This document shows, one piece after another, positions 1 through 7,965 of a stretch of DNA of 64,000 bases (positions are counted from its first letter, which is position 1; each line of letters starts with the position of its first letter). The stretch is from Clostridia bacterium (GTDB lineage: Bacteria > Bacillota > Clostridia > Christensenellales > Borkfalkiaceae), in NCBI GenBank assembly GCA_017504165.1, contig JAFVRR010000011.1:269950-333949 (forward strand), written 5' to 3'. The translations under genes were made by a program, and so were the position numbers. A model generated the notes under the pieces. That model made no database searches. It was not told where the DNA came from and saw only the letters and a list, made by a program, of their open reading frames with translations.

Positions 1-1
1 T

Positions 2-46
2 ATTGGTTTCTTATTCTCGTCTAGATTTAAAAAGAATAAAGAATAA
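2..46 (+). CDS. possible C-terminal tail of an upstream gene (partial)
   Basis: The window opens in an open frame that would give a 14-residue tail ending FKKNKE and a TAA at 44-46, followed 14 bases later by a strong intrinsic terminator. A hydrophobic stretch followed by a Lys-rich end would suit the tail of a membrane protein. The other two frames are also open for a short distance, so the frame is chosen only by composition and by the nearby terminator. Function unknown. Confidence 0.3.
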   Translation: MGFLFSSRFKKNKE

Positions 47-60
47 TTTTAATAAAACTA

Positions 61-83
61 GAGCCCTTATGGGCTCTTTTTTT
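61..83 (+). terminator. intrinsic terminator of the upstream gene
   Basis: A perfect 6-bp stem GAGCCC / GGGCTC with a TTAT loop is followed by seven T residues. It separates the gene cut by the window edge from the kinase operon. Confidence 0.85.
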
Positions 84-124
84 ATGCTAAAATTAGATAT
101 ATTAGATTAAATTTTAATTTTCTA

Positions 125-153
125 TTGATTTAAACGCAAAAATTTAGTATAAT
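125..153 (+). promoter_or_regulatory. sigma-A type promoter of the kinase-dxs operon
   Basis: TTGATT (125-130), 17-bp spacer, TATAAT (148-153). The predicted start lies about 15 bases upstream of the GGAGG ribosome binding site at 164-168. No other promoter-like sequence was noticed before the terminator at 5971, so transcription may run from here through the M20 peptidase gene. Confidence 0.8.
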
Positions 154-174
154 AATAAAAGTTGGAGGATAAAT

Positions 175-1254
175 ATGGATATTTATACAATATGTAAATC
201 TCTTAATTTAAACGGTGAACTTAAATCTTATGACGTTATTACCGCAGGTAATATTAATACAACGTATCACGTAACTACCAAAAAAGGTAAAACTAACTAT
301 GAATATTTATTACAAAAAATAAATAAAAACGTATTTAAAGACCCTGTTAACGTTATGAAAAATATCGTTAACGTCTCAGATTATATAGACGCAAAATCAG
401 CCACTACCGACTTAAAGTTTTTAAAATTTAACGTAACTGATAATGGCGAACCTTATTTAATAGACGAATCTGGTAATTTCTGGCGCGCAAGAGAATATCT
501 TGACTGTATTACGTTTAATTCAACAAACGATTTACAAATTATAGAGGAAACTGGCGCTGCTTTTGGTGAATTCCAAGCATTGCTCGATGGGTTTGATGCG
601 TCTACGTTATACGAATCCATTCCAAATTTCCATAATACTAAAAAGCGTATTGATAATTTAGAAAAGGCAATCGCCTATTCAATTAGCAGTAGAAAGAATA
701 ACTGTTTTGAAGAAATTGGTTATATTTTAGCAAATAAAGTTATTGCTAATAAACTTTGCGATATGCTTGAAGACGGCGAATTACCACTTAGGGTAACGCA
801 TAACGATACGAAATGCAATAACGTAATATTTAATAAAAAGACTTTAAAAGCGCTTGCCGTTATTGACTTAGATACGATTATGTCTGGTTTAACTGCTTAC
901 GATTTTGGCGACGGTGCTCGTTCAATTTGCTCAACTACTGAAGAAGATGAAGTTGATCTTACTAAAGTTGCGTTTGACCTTGATAAATTTAAATATTATA
1001 CTAAAGGGTATTTATCACATTTAAAAGATAAACTTACGGAAAATGAAATTAAAACTTTAGGTCTTGGCGTATATATTATGACCTTAGAACTTGCATCTAG
1101 GTTTTTGGAAGACTATTTAAACGGGGATATTTACTTTAAGACTACGTCTATTGATCATAACCTTGTAAGAACGCGTTGTCAAATTGCTCTTTGTAAGGAT
1201 ATTTGGCGCAAAATGGACGAAATTAACGAAATTATATTAGAATATTCAAAATAA
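175..1254 (+). CDS. phosphotransferase (APH/NahK-like sugar kinase)
   Basis: A 359-residue protein of the aminoglycoside phosphotransferase / choline kinase fold. The catalytic loop is visible as VTHNDTKCNNVIF (H209, N210, D211) and the metal-binding segment as VIDLDTIMSGLTAYDFGDG (about 229-247). N-terminal lobe and overall length fit the N-acetylhexosamine 1-kinase (NahK) branch, which phosphorylates GlcNAc or GalNAc at C1; substrate assignment here is inference. It is the first gene after a good promoter and has GGAGG seven bases before the ATG. It ends one base before the dxs start, so the two are probably translationally coupled. No lacto-N-biose phosphorylase or GNB genes are nearby to confirm a NahK role; another small-molecule kinase is possible. 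Confidence 0.7.
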   Translation: MDIYTICKSLNLNGELKSYDVITAGNINTTYHVTTKKGKTNYEYLLQKINKNVFKDPVNVMKNIVNVSDYIDAKSATTDLKFLKFNVTDNGEPYLIDESGNFWRAREYLDCITFNSTNDLQIIEETGAAFGEFQALLDGFDASTLYESIPNFHNTKKRIDNLEKAIAYSISSRKNNCFEEIGYILANKVIANKLCDMLEDGELPLRVTHNDTKCNNVIFNKKTLKALAVIDLDTIMSGLTAYDFGDGARSICSTTEEDEVDLTKVAFDLDKFKYYTKGYLSHLKDKLTENEIKTLGLGVYIMTLELASRFLEDYLNGDIYFKTTSIDHNLVRTRCQIALCKDIWRKMDEINEIILEYSK

Positions 1255-1255
1255 A

Positions 1256-3073
1256 ATGTATTTAGAAAAGATCAACTCTCCCGAAGATATTAAAAAATTT
1301 AATACTTTTGAACTTAAAGCGCTAGCGGACGAGGTTAGAGCGTTAATTATTGAAACCGTTAAAGAAAACGGCGGTCATTTAGCGTCTAATCTTGGAACGG
1401 TTGAATTAACAATAGCGCTTTTTTACGTTTTTGATTTTTCTAAAGATAAGATAATTTTTGACGTTGGTCATCAATCGTATGCTTATAAAATTTTAACTAA
1501 AAGGTTTTCGCAAATTTCCACAATTAGAACAGAAGGTGGCATTAGCGGTTTCCCTGATCCAACGGAAAGTAGTTACGATGCTTTTTCAGTAGGTCATGCT
1601 GGAACTTCGATTTCGGCAGGTTTAGGCTTTGCCTATTCTCGTGATAAATTAAAAGAAGATTACAACGTTATTAATCTTGTAGGCGATGCATCCTTTTTCA
1701 ATGGTGAAAACTTAGAGGCGATTACTTCAAAAGAGAGAAAACCTAATAAGTTTATAGTTATACTTAACGATAACGGTATGTCTATTAGTAAAAATAAAAA
1801 TGGACTGTATAAACTTGTGTCTAAAGCAACCGTTACTAAAAGTTATAATGCTTTTAATAGGTTTTTAAATAAAATCTTCGGCAGTTGGTTTTTAGGGACT
1901 TTTTTGAAAAAATTTAAACTTTTCTTAAAAAGGTCGTTATCACTTAATACGTTTGTAGATGGACTTGGATTAAAATACGTCGGTGTATTCGACGGTCACA
2001 ATATTAAAAGTTTAATTAAAATCTTAACCGATATTAAAGAAAGTAAAAATCCAACTTTATTACACGTAAAAACGATAAAGGGTAAAGGGTATGATAATGC
2101 TGAAAAAGACCCTTCAAAATTTCACGGAGTTTCAAATAATTTATCAAATAGCGTTAATTATTTTTCAAGTGAAATTAGCGGAATACTAGAAGAAATTTAT
2201 TCTAGTAACAATAAAATTTGCGCGATTACCGCTGGAATGGAAGATGGTACTGGGTTGACAACTTTTTATAAAAACCATCCTAACGCTGTAGTTGACGTTG
2301 GCATTTGTGAAGAATATGCCGTAACTCTTTCTGCAGGTATGGCAATTAGTGGAACTAGACCGATTGTTTTTATCTATTCAACCTTCTTACAACGTGGTTA
2401 CGACCAAATCGTTCACGACGTTTGTTTGCAAAATCTACCCGTTATTTTCTGTATAGATAGGGCGGGGCTTGTTGGAAGTGATGGTAAAACACACCAAGGC
2501 GTCTTTGATTTGTCTTATTTGACGCATATTCCTAATTTAACGGTTATTGCGCCTAAAGATGGAAAAGAGTTAAAAGATGCGTTAAAAGTGGCTTTAAACC
2601 TTAATTCTCCCGTTGCTATTAGGTATCCTAATGGAAAAGGCTATAAATTTGAAACTGCTTTACAATTGGACGGTACTCTTTCATGGGAAGTTTTAAATAG
2701 AGGCGAAAAAATTACTCTTTTGGCAGTAGGACCAAGAATGCTTAATTTGGCGTTACAAGTTAATGAAAAATTTGGCTCTAAACTAACGATTATTAACGCA
2801 AGAACAGTAAAACCGCTTGATGAAAATATATTAAATCTTATAAAAGAGGATTTAATAATAACGCTTGAAGAAAATAGTGAAATCGGTGGTTTTGGCAGTT
2901 ACGTTTTAAAATATTACTCTGATAAAAACATAAATGCTAAAGTTAAAGTTTTCGGTGTTAAAGATGAATTTATTCCACACGCAAGCGTGGATAGTCAACT
3001 TAAATTTAACGGTTTAACCGTTGAAAATATAATAAACTATATAAACAAAGGAGAAAATCATGTTCAATCCTAA
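1256..3073 (+). CDS. dxs: 1-deoxy-D-xylulose-5-phosphate synthase (divergent)
   Basis: Makes DXP from pyruvate and glyceraldehyde 3-phosphate, the first step of the MEP isoprenoid pathway and a precursor of thiamine and pyridoxal. At 605 residues it is near the family length. Visible landmarks: HLASNLGTVELTIALF near residue 41, DVGHQSYAYKIL at 69-80, the TPP segment GDASFFNGENLEA at 143-155 ending in LNDNGMSIS, and GLVGSDGKTHQGVFDLSYL in the pyrimidine domain. The TPP motif reads GDA where DXS normally has GDG, and the region between 180 and 225 is unusual, so this is a divergent member. No clear Shine-Dalgarno precedes the ATG, which lies one base after the kinase stop. It is not in the usual ispA-dxs-tlyA position, which is empty at 13115. 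Confidence 0.88.
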   Translation: MYLEKINSPEDIKKFNTFELKALADEVRALIIETVKENGGHLASNLGTVELTIALFYVFDFSKDKIIFDVGHQSYAYKILTKRFSQISTIRTEGGISGFPDPTESSYDAFSVGHAGTSISAGLGFAYSRDKLKEDYNVINLVGDASFFNGENLEAITSKERKPNKFIVILNDNGMSISKNKNGLYKLVSKATVTKSYNAFNRFLNKIFGSWFLGTFLKKFKLFLKRSLSLNTFVDGLGLKYVGVFDGHNIKSLIKILTDIKESKNPTLLHVKTIKGKGYDNAEKDPSKFHGVSNNLSNSVNYFSSEISGILEEIYSSNNKICAITAGMEDGTGLTTFYKNHPNAVVDVGICEEYAVTLSAGMAISGTRPIVFIYSTFLQRGYDQIVHDVCLQNLPVIFCIDRAGLVGSDGKTHQGVFDLSYLTHIPNLTVIAPKDGKELKDALKVALNLNSPVAIRYPNGKGYKFETALQLDGTLSWEVLNRGEKITLLAVGPRMLNLALQVNEKFGSKLTIINARTVKPLDENILNLIKEDLIITLEENSEIGGFGSYVLKYYSDKNINAKVKVFGVKDEFIPHASVDSQLKFNGLTVENIINYINKGENHVQS

Positions 3074-3824
3074 TAGTTACGTTTTATATATTATTGTCGG
3101 CGTAATTATCGCGACGGTACTCGGTCAATCTTTTTTCTTCTTGTTTAGGGCGGTAAAACGCGCTAAGCAAATTAATATAGATAAAGATAAGATTAAAAAG
3201 ACCATTATTTCATCTGCAATATTCACAATTGCACCTGCAGTATCTATACTTGTTGGTATAATTACGTTATCGGTAAGTTTAGGTGTGCCACTTCCTTGGC
3301 TTAGGCTTTCAGTTATAGGCTCGCTTTCTTATGAAACGGTTGCAGCAGGCGCTGCTCAATCTGCGCTTGGTTTGTCAATGGGTAAATTGGTTGATGATCC
3401 ATCCGCTTTCGTGACGATTGCTTGGGTTATGACTTTAGGTATTATAATGGGTCTTGTTTTAACTCCAATTTTAACTAAAAAAGTACAATCGGGTTTAGTT
3501 AAACTTGAAGCGAAAGATAAAAAGTGGAGTGCTTTATTAAACGACGCTATGTTTCTTGGTATGATTTCGGCGTTTTTAGGCTACGTATTCTGTGACGTTA
3601 CTAACTTATTTAGATCTGACGAATGGCTTATCGCTAACGGTTTTACTTCAAGAACTTCTTGTTTAATTCCCGTTTGTGTAATGGCAGTTGCATCAATTAC
3701 TATGGCTCTTTGTGGTCTATTATCAAAAAAACTTAAAGTTAGATGGATAACTGATTACGCTTTACCATTTAGTTTAATTTGTGGTATGGCGTCCGCTATT
3801 CCGTTTACTATGTGGTTAGGTTAA
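3060..3824 (+). CDS. DUF5058 family integral membrane protein
   Basis: A 254-residue protein with about six hydrophobic segments (roughly 5-29, 50-74, 117-138, 160-180, 199-221, 230-252) and a conserved-looking re-entrant stretch LPWLRLSVIGSLSYE near residues 78-92, typical of DUF5058. AGGAG lies just upstream of the ATG, which overlaps the end of dxs by 14 bases. The next gene is another multi-span protein of similar size, and the third is an M20 peptidase, so the three probably form one unit. Transport of an amino acid, peptide or N-acyl compound is a reasonable guess but the biochemical function of DUF5058 is unknown to me. Confidence 0.75.
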   Translation: MFNPNSYVLYIIVGVIIATVLGQSFFFLFRAVKRAKQINIDKDKIKKTIISSAIFTIAPAVSILVGIITLSVSLGVPLPWLRLSVIGSLSYETVAAGAAQSALGLSMGKLVDDPSAFVTIAWVMTLGIIMGLVLTPILTKKVQSGLVKLEAKDKKWSALLNDAMFLGMISAFLGYVFCDVTNLFRSDEWLIANGFTSRTSCLIPVCVMAVASITMALCGLLSKKLKVRWITDYALPFSLICGMASAIPFTMWLG

Positions 3825-3837
3825 GGAGGGGAAAGTT

Positions 3838-4509
3838 ATGAAAAATTCTAAAACTTTAACTTATCTTGATAGCGTTCATTATTACGGCAGAATTTGGGGA
3901 TTTGTTATTTTAGGTTTAATTTTATTATTCCCAATTGCCTTAATGATTATTTTTAACGTCGGTCCGAACTGGAGTGCGCTTTTAACAGGCTGTATTGCCG
4001 TTGTTCCTATGTATTGGGCGGTTGGTATTATAGAAATATTTACATATATTCCAATGCTTGGCGCAGGTGGCGCTTACCTTTCATTCGTTACGGGTAATAT
4101 TTCTAACCTTAAACTTCCTTGCGCGCTTGACGCGATTGAAAAAACCGGGTATAAAGCAAGTTCGGAAGAAGGTGAAATTATTTCTACAATTTCTATTGCG
4201 GTATCTAGTATTGTAACTACTTTAATAATAATTATCGGCGTTATTTTAATCGTACCTTTATCGCCAATTTTACAGTCTGACGTATTGTCGGTTGCATTTG
4301 CTCAATTGTTACCTGCATTATTTGGCGGTCTTGCAATAGTGTTTATTGCTAAAAACGTAAAACTCTCTATTGCTCCAATAATTTTAATGCTCGTTTTATT
4401 TATAGCAGTTCCAGCGCTTAACGCATCTAAAGTTGGTATTATGGTTCCAGTTGGCGTATTGTTTACAATTGCAGTTGCAAGAATTTTATACAAAAAAGGT
4501 AAAATTTAA
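3838..4509 (+). CDS. multi-span membrane protein, partner of DUF5058
   Basis: A 223-residue protein with about six hydrophobic stretches (around 19-40, 47-69, 72-86, 115-148, 151-170, 175-213). The central segment IPMLGAGGAYLSFVTGN, rich in Gly and small residues, looks like a re-entrant or pore loop; a charged cytosolic-type loop (KTGYKASSEEGE) follows. A strong AAGGAGG lies just upstream of the ATG, 13 bases after the DUF5058 stop. Size and placement suggest it forms a heteromeric membrane complex with the DUF5058 protein. I do not recognise a characterised family. Confidence 0.65.
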   Translation: MKNSKTLTYLDSVHYYGRIWGFVILGLILLFPIALMIIFNVGPNWSALLTGCIAVVPMYWAVGIIEIFTYIPMLGAGGAYLSFVTGNISNLKLPCALDAIEKTGYKASSEEGEIISTISIAVSSIVTTLIIIIGVILIVPLSPILQSDVLSVAFAQLLPALFGGLAIVFIAKNVKLSIAPIILMLVLFIAVPALNASKVGIMVPVGVLFTIAVARILYKKGKI

Positions 4510-4517
4510 GGTGAAAT

Positions 4518-5957
4518 ATGGTTGAATTTTTTATAGGTCTTGGCGGTTTAGTCGTATTGTTTTTTGCTGTTATAATTATTAGAACTTTATCTTTTAAACC
4601 TAAAAAACAAGTAGAAGTTGATGATAGTGAAATCATTTATGATAAAGATAAAGCGGTATCTAATTTACAAGAACTTGTCAAATTTAAAACTATATCGTAT
4701 AAAAATTCTGAACTTGAAGATGAAAAGGAATTTGAAGGTTTTATTAGTAAACTTCAAGAACTTTTTCCTAACGTATTTAAAACGTGTGAGTTTACTAGAT
4801 TTGAAGATAGGGCTATTTTAATTAAATGGAAGGGCAAAACTAATAAAAATCCCGCGGTTATGATGTCCCACTACGACGTTGTTCCCGTTAATGAAGATGC
4901 GTGGACTGTTGCTCCGTTTGAAGGCGTTATTAAAGACGGCGCTTTATACGGTAGAGGGGTTGCCGACACTAAAGTTACGTTATCAGCATCATTAACTGCT
5001 AGCGAACATTTAATTATTGAAGGTTTTACGCCAGAGCGCGATGTTTACTTTGCATTTTCAGGTAATGAAGAAATCAATGGTAAAGGTGCGAAAAATATCG
5101 TAAATTATTTTAAAGAAATAGGCGTTGAACCTGAAATTGTACTCGATGAAGGTGGCGCTGTCGTAGAAAACGTCTTCCCCGGTGTTAAATCGGCCTGCGG
5201 TCTTATAGGTATTTCTGAAAAAGGTATGATTGACGTTGAGTATAAATGCAAATCTAACGGCGGTCATGCGTCCGCACCAAAGCCACACACTCCCGTTGGA
5301 ATTTTATCAAAAGCGTGCGTTAATATAGAAAATAATCCATTTAAAACCCATTTAACTAAACCAGTTAAAGAAATGTTTGATACTTTAGGCAGAAATTCCA
5401 CGTTCGTTTATAGAATGATTTTTGCTAATCTATGGTGTTTCAAGTGGGTACTTGATATATTATGTAAGAAAAAAGGTGGGGAACTTAACGCTCTTATGAG
5501 AACTACCGTTGCTTTCACGCAAATGAAAGGTAGTTCGGCGTCAAACGTAATTCCGCCAGAGGCGACTATGGTTTCTAATATTAGAATAAATCCAATGGAC
5601 ACCGTTGATAGCGTGCTTGATTATCTTAAAAAGACGGTTGGCGACGATAGTGTAGAAATTACTAAAATTCACGGTATTAATCCAAGTAGAATTTCTAGAA
5701 CTGACGTGATCGGTTATACAATGGTAGAAAAAGCCGTTGCATCAACTTGGAAAGGTGCTTTAGTTTCGCCATATCTTATGGTACAATGTTCCGACAGTAG
5801 ACACTACGGCGAAATTTCTGATAGAGTTTATAGATTTTCCGCGATGGATTTAACTAGCGAAGAAAGAGCGGGTATTCACGGTAACGACGAGCACGTTAGG
5901 CTCTCATCAATAATTAAGTCGGTAGAGTTTTATATTAGACTTTTAAAACAATGCTAA
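4518..5957 (+). CDS. membrane-anchored M20 family metallopeptidase
   Basis: A 479-residue dizinc hydrolase of the M20 (carboxypeptidase S / PM20D1-like) family. Residues 4-22 form an N-terminal membrane anchor. Metal and catalytic landmarks are present: SHYDVVP (H118, D120), RGVADTK (D150, usually RGxxDxK), GNEE (E184 catalytic, E185 metal), the LDEGG segment, and a C-terminal GNDEHV histidine. The lid domain starts around GMIDVEYKCKSNGGHASAP. Members cleave dipeptides, N-acyl amino acids or the C-terminal residue of small peptides. It closes an operon with two membrane proteins, nine bases after the second, so cleavage may be linked to uptake or export of the substrate or product (inference). 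A terminator follows. Confidence 0.85.
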   Translation: MVEFFIGLGGLVVLFFAVIIIRTLSFKPKKQVEVDDSEIIYDKDKAVSNLQELVKFKTISYKNSELEDEKEFEGFISKLQELFPNVFKTCEFTRFEDRAILIKWKGKTNKNPAVMMSHYDVVPVNEDAWTVAPFEGVIKDGALYGRGVADTKVTLSASLTASEHLIIEGFTPERDVYFAFSGNEEINGKGAKNIVNYFKEIGVEPEIVLDEGGAVVENVFPGVKSACGLIGISEKGMIDVEYKCKSNGGHASAPKPHTPVGILSKACVNIENNPFKTHLTKPVKEMFDTLGRNSTFVYRMIFANLWCFKWVLDILCKKKGGELNALMRTTVAFTQMKGSSASNVIPPEATMVSNIRINPMDTVDSVLDYLKKTVGDDSVEITKIHGINPSRISRTDVIGYTMVEKAVASTWKGALVSPYLMVQCSDSRHYGEISDRVYRFSAMDLTSEERAGIHGNDEHVRLSSIIKSVEFYIRLLKQC

Positions 5958-5970
5958 TTTAATATATTAA

Positions 5971-5999
5971 GGCTTTAGGTTTTCCTAAAGTCTTTTTTT
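5971..5999 (+). terminator. intrinsic terminator after the M20 peptidase gene
   Basis: Nine-pair stem GGCTTTAGG / CCTAAAGTC with a TTTT loop and a run of T at 5993-5999. It separates the peptidase operon from the spoIIIA operon. Confidence 0.85.
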
Positions 6000-6029
6000 A
6001 TTTAAAGATTGTCCGTTTTTTGTTCTATA

Positions 6030-6923
6030 ATGAAAATTTATTTAATAATATGTACTGTGCTTAGTTATTTGCCAACCTATATTTTAAAAGAATTAAAAAG
6101 TATCGGGCTTGAAAATATTGATGAAGTTAGGTTAAGGGACAACTTAAAAGTTAGCGTTTTAGTAAAAGGACAAAAGCGTACTTTAGGCGTTTCGGTAAAA
6201 AGTTCAGTTGATATTGAAGAAACCGTTTATAACGCTTGTAAACGCTCAATTTATTCTTACGATGAAGATATTAAAAACGGTTTTATTACGACCGACAAAG
6301 GCGAAAGGATTGGTTTAGCAGGTGAATTTGTTTTAAAAGATAATAAAGTTGTTACAATAAAAAATTTTTCATCTTTAGTAATTAGAATTCCAAGAGAAGT
6401 GATTGGTTTTTCTAAACGGTATTTTGATAACGTTTTTTCTAATTGTAGCGTGCTTATTTTTTCAAAGCCGGGCGCAGGTAAAACGACTTTTTTACGTGAT
6501 TTAATAAAAAATATATCTAATTTAAATACATTTAACGTCGTGGTTATAGATGAAAGGAATGAAATTGCTTCAAAAACTAATAAAAAAGGTTTTGATTTAG
6601 GCGAAAACGTTGACGTGTTGACGTATTCAACAAAACCGTATGGGTTTAATCAGGCAATTCGCACCCTTAATCCAGACTTTATTGCAACGGACGAATTATC
6701 TAACGACGAAGACGCTTTCGGGGTTTTAAGGGCTATTTTAGGGGGTGTGAAAGTTATTGCAACAACACACGCCTCGAATATTAGAGAAATAAAAGAAAAT
6801 TCCTTTTTAAAGTATCTTTTAAAGTTAAAGGCGTTTAAAAATTATATTCAAATTGATAACGAAACTGGGATTAGAAATATTACGATTTTTGATGAGAATT
6901 TAAGCAAAATATGTTCGTTTTAA
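6030..6923 (+). CDS. spoIIIAA: stage III sporulation protein AA (ATPase)
   Basis: Secretion-type ATPase thought to power the SpoIIIA-SpoIIQ channel between mother cell and forespore. The Walker A segment SKPGAGKTTFLRDL and Walker B VVVIDERNE are clear, followed by ATDELSN and ATTHAS. The order AA-AB-AC-AD-AE-AF-AG-AH follows without interruption. Start is uncertain: ATG 6030, a TTG at 6009 and a GTG at 6057 are all in frame and none has a good Shine-Dalgarno. Family members begin only a few residues before the SYLPTYILKEL segment, which favours 6030 or 6057. TATAAT at 6026-6031 overlaps the ATG; if it is a real -10 element the GTG would be the start. In Bacillus the operon is sigma-E dependent. 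Confidence 0.9.
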   Translation: MKIYLIICTVLSYLPTYILKELKSIGLENIDEVRLRDNLKVSVLVKGQKRTLGVSVKSSVDIEETVYNACKRSIYSYDEDIKNGFITTDKGERIGLAGEFVLKDNKVVTIKNFSSLVIRIPREVIGFSKRYFDNVFSNCSVLIFSKPGAGKTTFLRDLIKNISNLNTFNVVVIDERNEIASKTNKKGFDLGENVDVLTYSTKPYGFNQAIRTLNPDFIATDELSNDEDAFGVLRAILGGVKVIATTHASNIREIKENSFLKYLLKLKAFKNYIQIDNETGIRNITIFDENLSKICSF

Positions 6924-7375
6924 AATTAATAATTGGAATAGGAGCAATAGTATTAGCAGTAAAAATTGCTAAAGATAAATCAGACGTTATAAAGAACGAG
7001 TATCTCTATTTTAACGGGCTTGTCAACTTTTGTGATAAGGTTTTAAGCGATTTATCTTTCAAAAAGTCTAAATTAGAATATCTATTAAATTTGGAATTTA
7101 ATTCAAAAGACCTTAATTTAACGTTATCTACTTTTAAAAATGAAAAAATAATTTTTCCTGCGTATTTAAGTAAAGATGAAGAGTATTTAATTATAGATTT
7201 TTTAACAACCTTAGGTAAAAGTGACGTAGAGTCGCAAATAAAAAACGTAATCGCGTTTAAGAAAGAGTTTATAAAAATTTCTAATGAAAAGTATGAAAGA
7301 TATACAAAAACTAATAAATTATTTGTGAAATTAGGTTTTGTAAGTGGTCTTTTAATATTTATTCTGGTGATTTAA
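6911..7375 (+). CDS. spoIIIAB: stage III sporulation protein AB
   Basis: A 154-residue protein, slightly shorter than the usual 170, with N- and C-terminal membrane segments (3-18 and 137-153) around a helical charged middle, the layout of SpoIIIAB, which resembles type II secretion GspF fragments. It overlaps spoIIIAA by 13 bases and its stop overlaps the spoIIIAC start by one base, so it is translationally coupled. Assignment rests on position in the operon as much as on sequence, which diverges quickly in this family. Confidence 0.88.
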   Translation: MFVLKLIIGIGAIVLAVKIAKDKSDVIKNEYLYFNGLVNFCDKVLSDLSFKKSKLEYLLNLEFNSKDLNLTLSTFKNEKIIFPAYLSKDEEYLIIDFLTTLGKSDVESQIKNVIAFKKEFIKISNEKYERYTKTNKLFVKLGFVSGLLIFILVI

Positions 7376-7578
7376 TGAGTTACAGTGTTGATATTATTTT
7401 TAAAATAGCCGCCATTGGTATTATTATTACCGTTATCTGTCAAATTTTGAAAAAATCTGATAGAGACGATATTGCTACGCTTGTTAGTTTAGCCGGATTA
7501 GTTATAGTTTTAGCATTAGTAATAAGTATGATAAGCGAACTATTTTTAACGATAAAAGATTTATTTGGACTATATTAA
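7375..7578 (+). CDS. spoIIIAC: stage III sporulation protein AC
   Basis: A 67-residue, two-helix membrane protein, the usual size for SpoIIIAC. The KIAAIGIIITVICQILKKS start and the loop DDIATLVSLAG are characteristic. It joins the mother-cell inner-membrane platform of the feeding-tube channel. Its ATG overlaps the spoIIIAB stop and its stop abuts the spoIIIAD ATG. Confidence 0.93.
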   Translation: MSYSVDIIFKIAAIGIIITVICQILKKSDRDDIATLVSLAGLVIVLALVISMISELFLTIKDLFGLY

Positions 7579-7965
7579 ATGGAAATTTTAAAAATAGTAG
7601 CAATTGCAATTATCGGCGCAATATTTTTCTTTTATTTAAAAAGTGTTAATTCGGAACTGTCGGGGCTTTTATGTTTAGGGGCAGGGATTTTAATACTAAT
7701 ACTATCTATTAACTACGTATTAACCGCAGTTAGTTTTTTTAAAGAATATATTAATTCTCTTGGCATATCTTCTTCGACCTTACTTTTGATAGTTAAAATA
7801 ACTATAATTGCATATTTAATAGAGTTTTCTAAAAGTTTATGCGAAGATTTAGGTTCAAAATCATTAGGGGCTAAAGTTGAATTTGCAGGGCGGATAATTA
7901 TATTTGTAACTTCAATTCCCATTTTTAGTAGCCTTATATATACTTTAACTAAGTTGATTATATGA
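7579..7965 (+). CDS. spoIIIAD: stage III sporulation protein AD
   Basis: A 128-residue protein with four hydrophobic helices (3-20, 28-50, 66-85, 100-125), the length and layout of SpoIIIAD. The segment IIAYLIEFSKSLCEDLGSKSLGAKVE, between helices three and four, matches the family pattern of a conserved acidic-Gly loop. It starts directly after the spoIIIAC stop and overlaps spoIIIAE by four bases. Confidence 0.93.
   Translation: MEILKIVAIAIIGAIFFFYLKSVNSELSGLLCLGAGILILILSINYVLTAVSFFKEYINSLGISSSTLLLIVKITIIAYLIEFSKSLCEDLGSKSLGAKVEFAGRIIIFVTSIPIFSSLIYTLTKLII

Noticed and set aside
6009..6029. TTG start for spoIIIAA
   Set aside because: It would add seven residues not matching the family and no Shine-Dalgarno supports it; ATG 6030 preferred, GTG 6057 left open.
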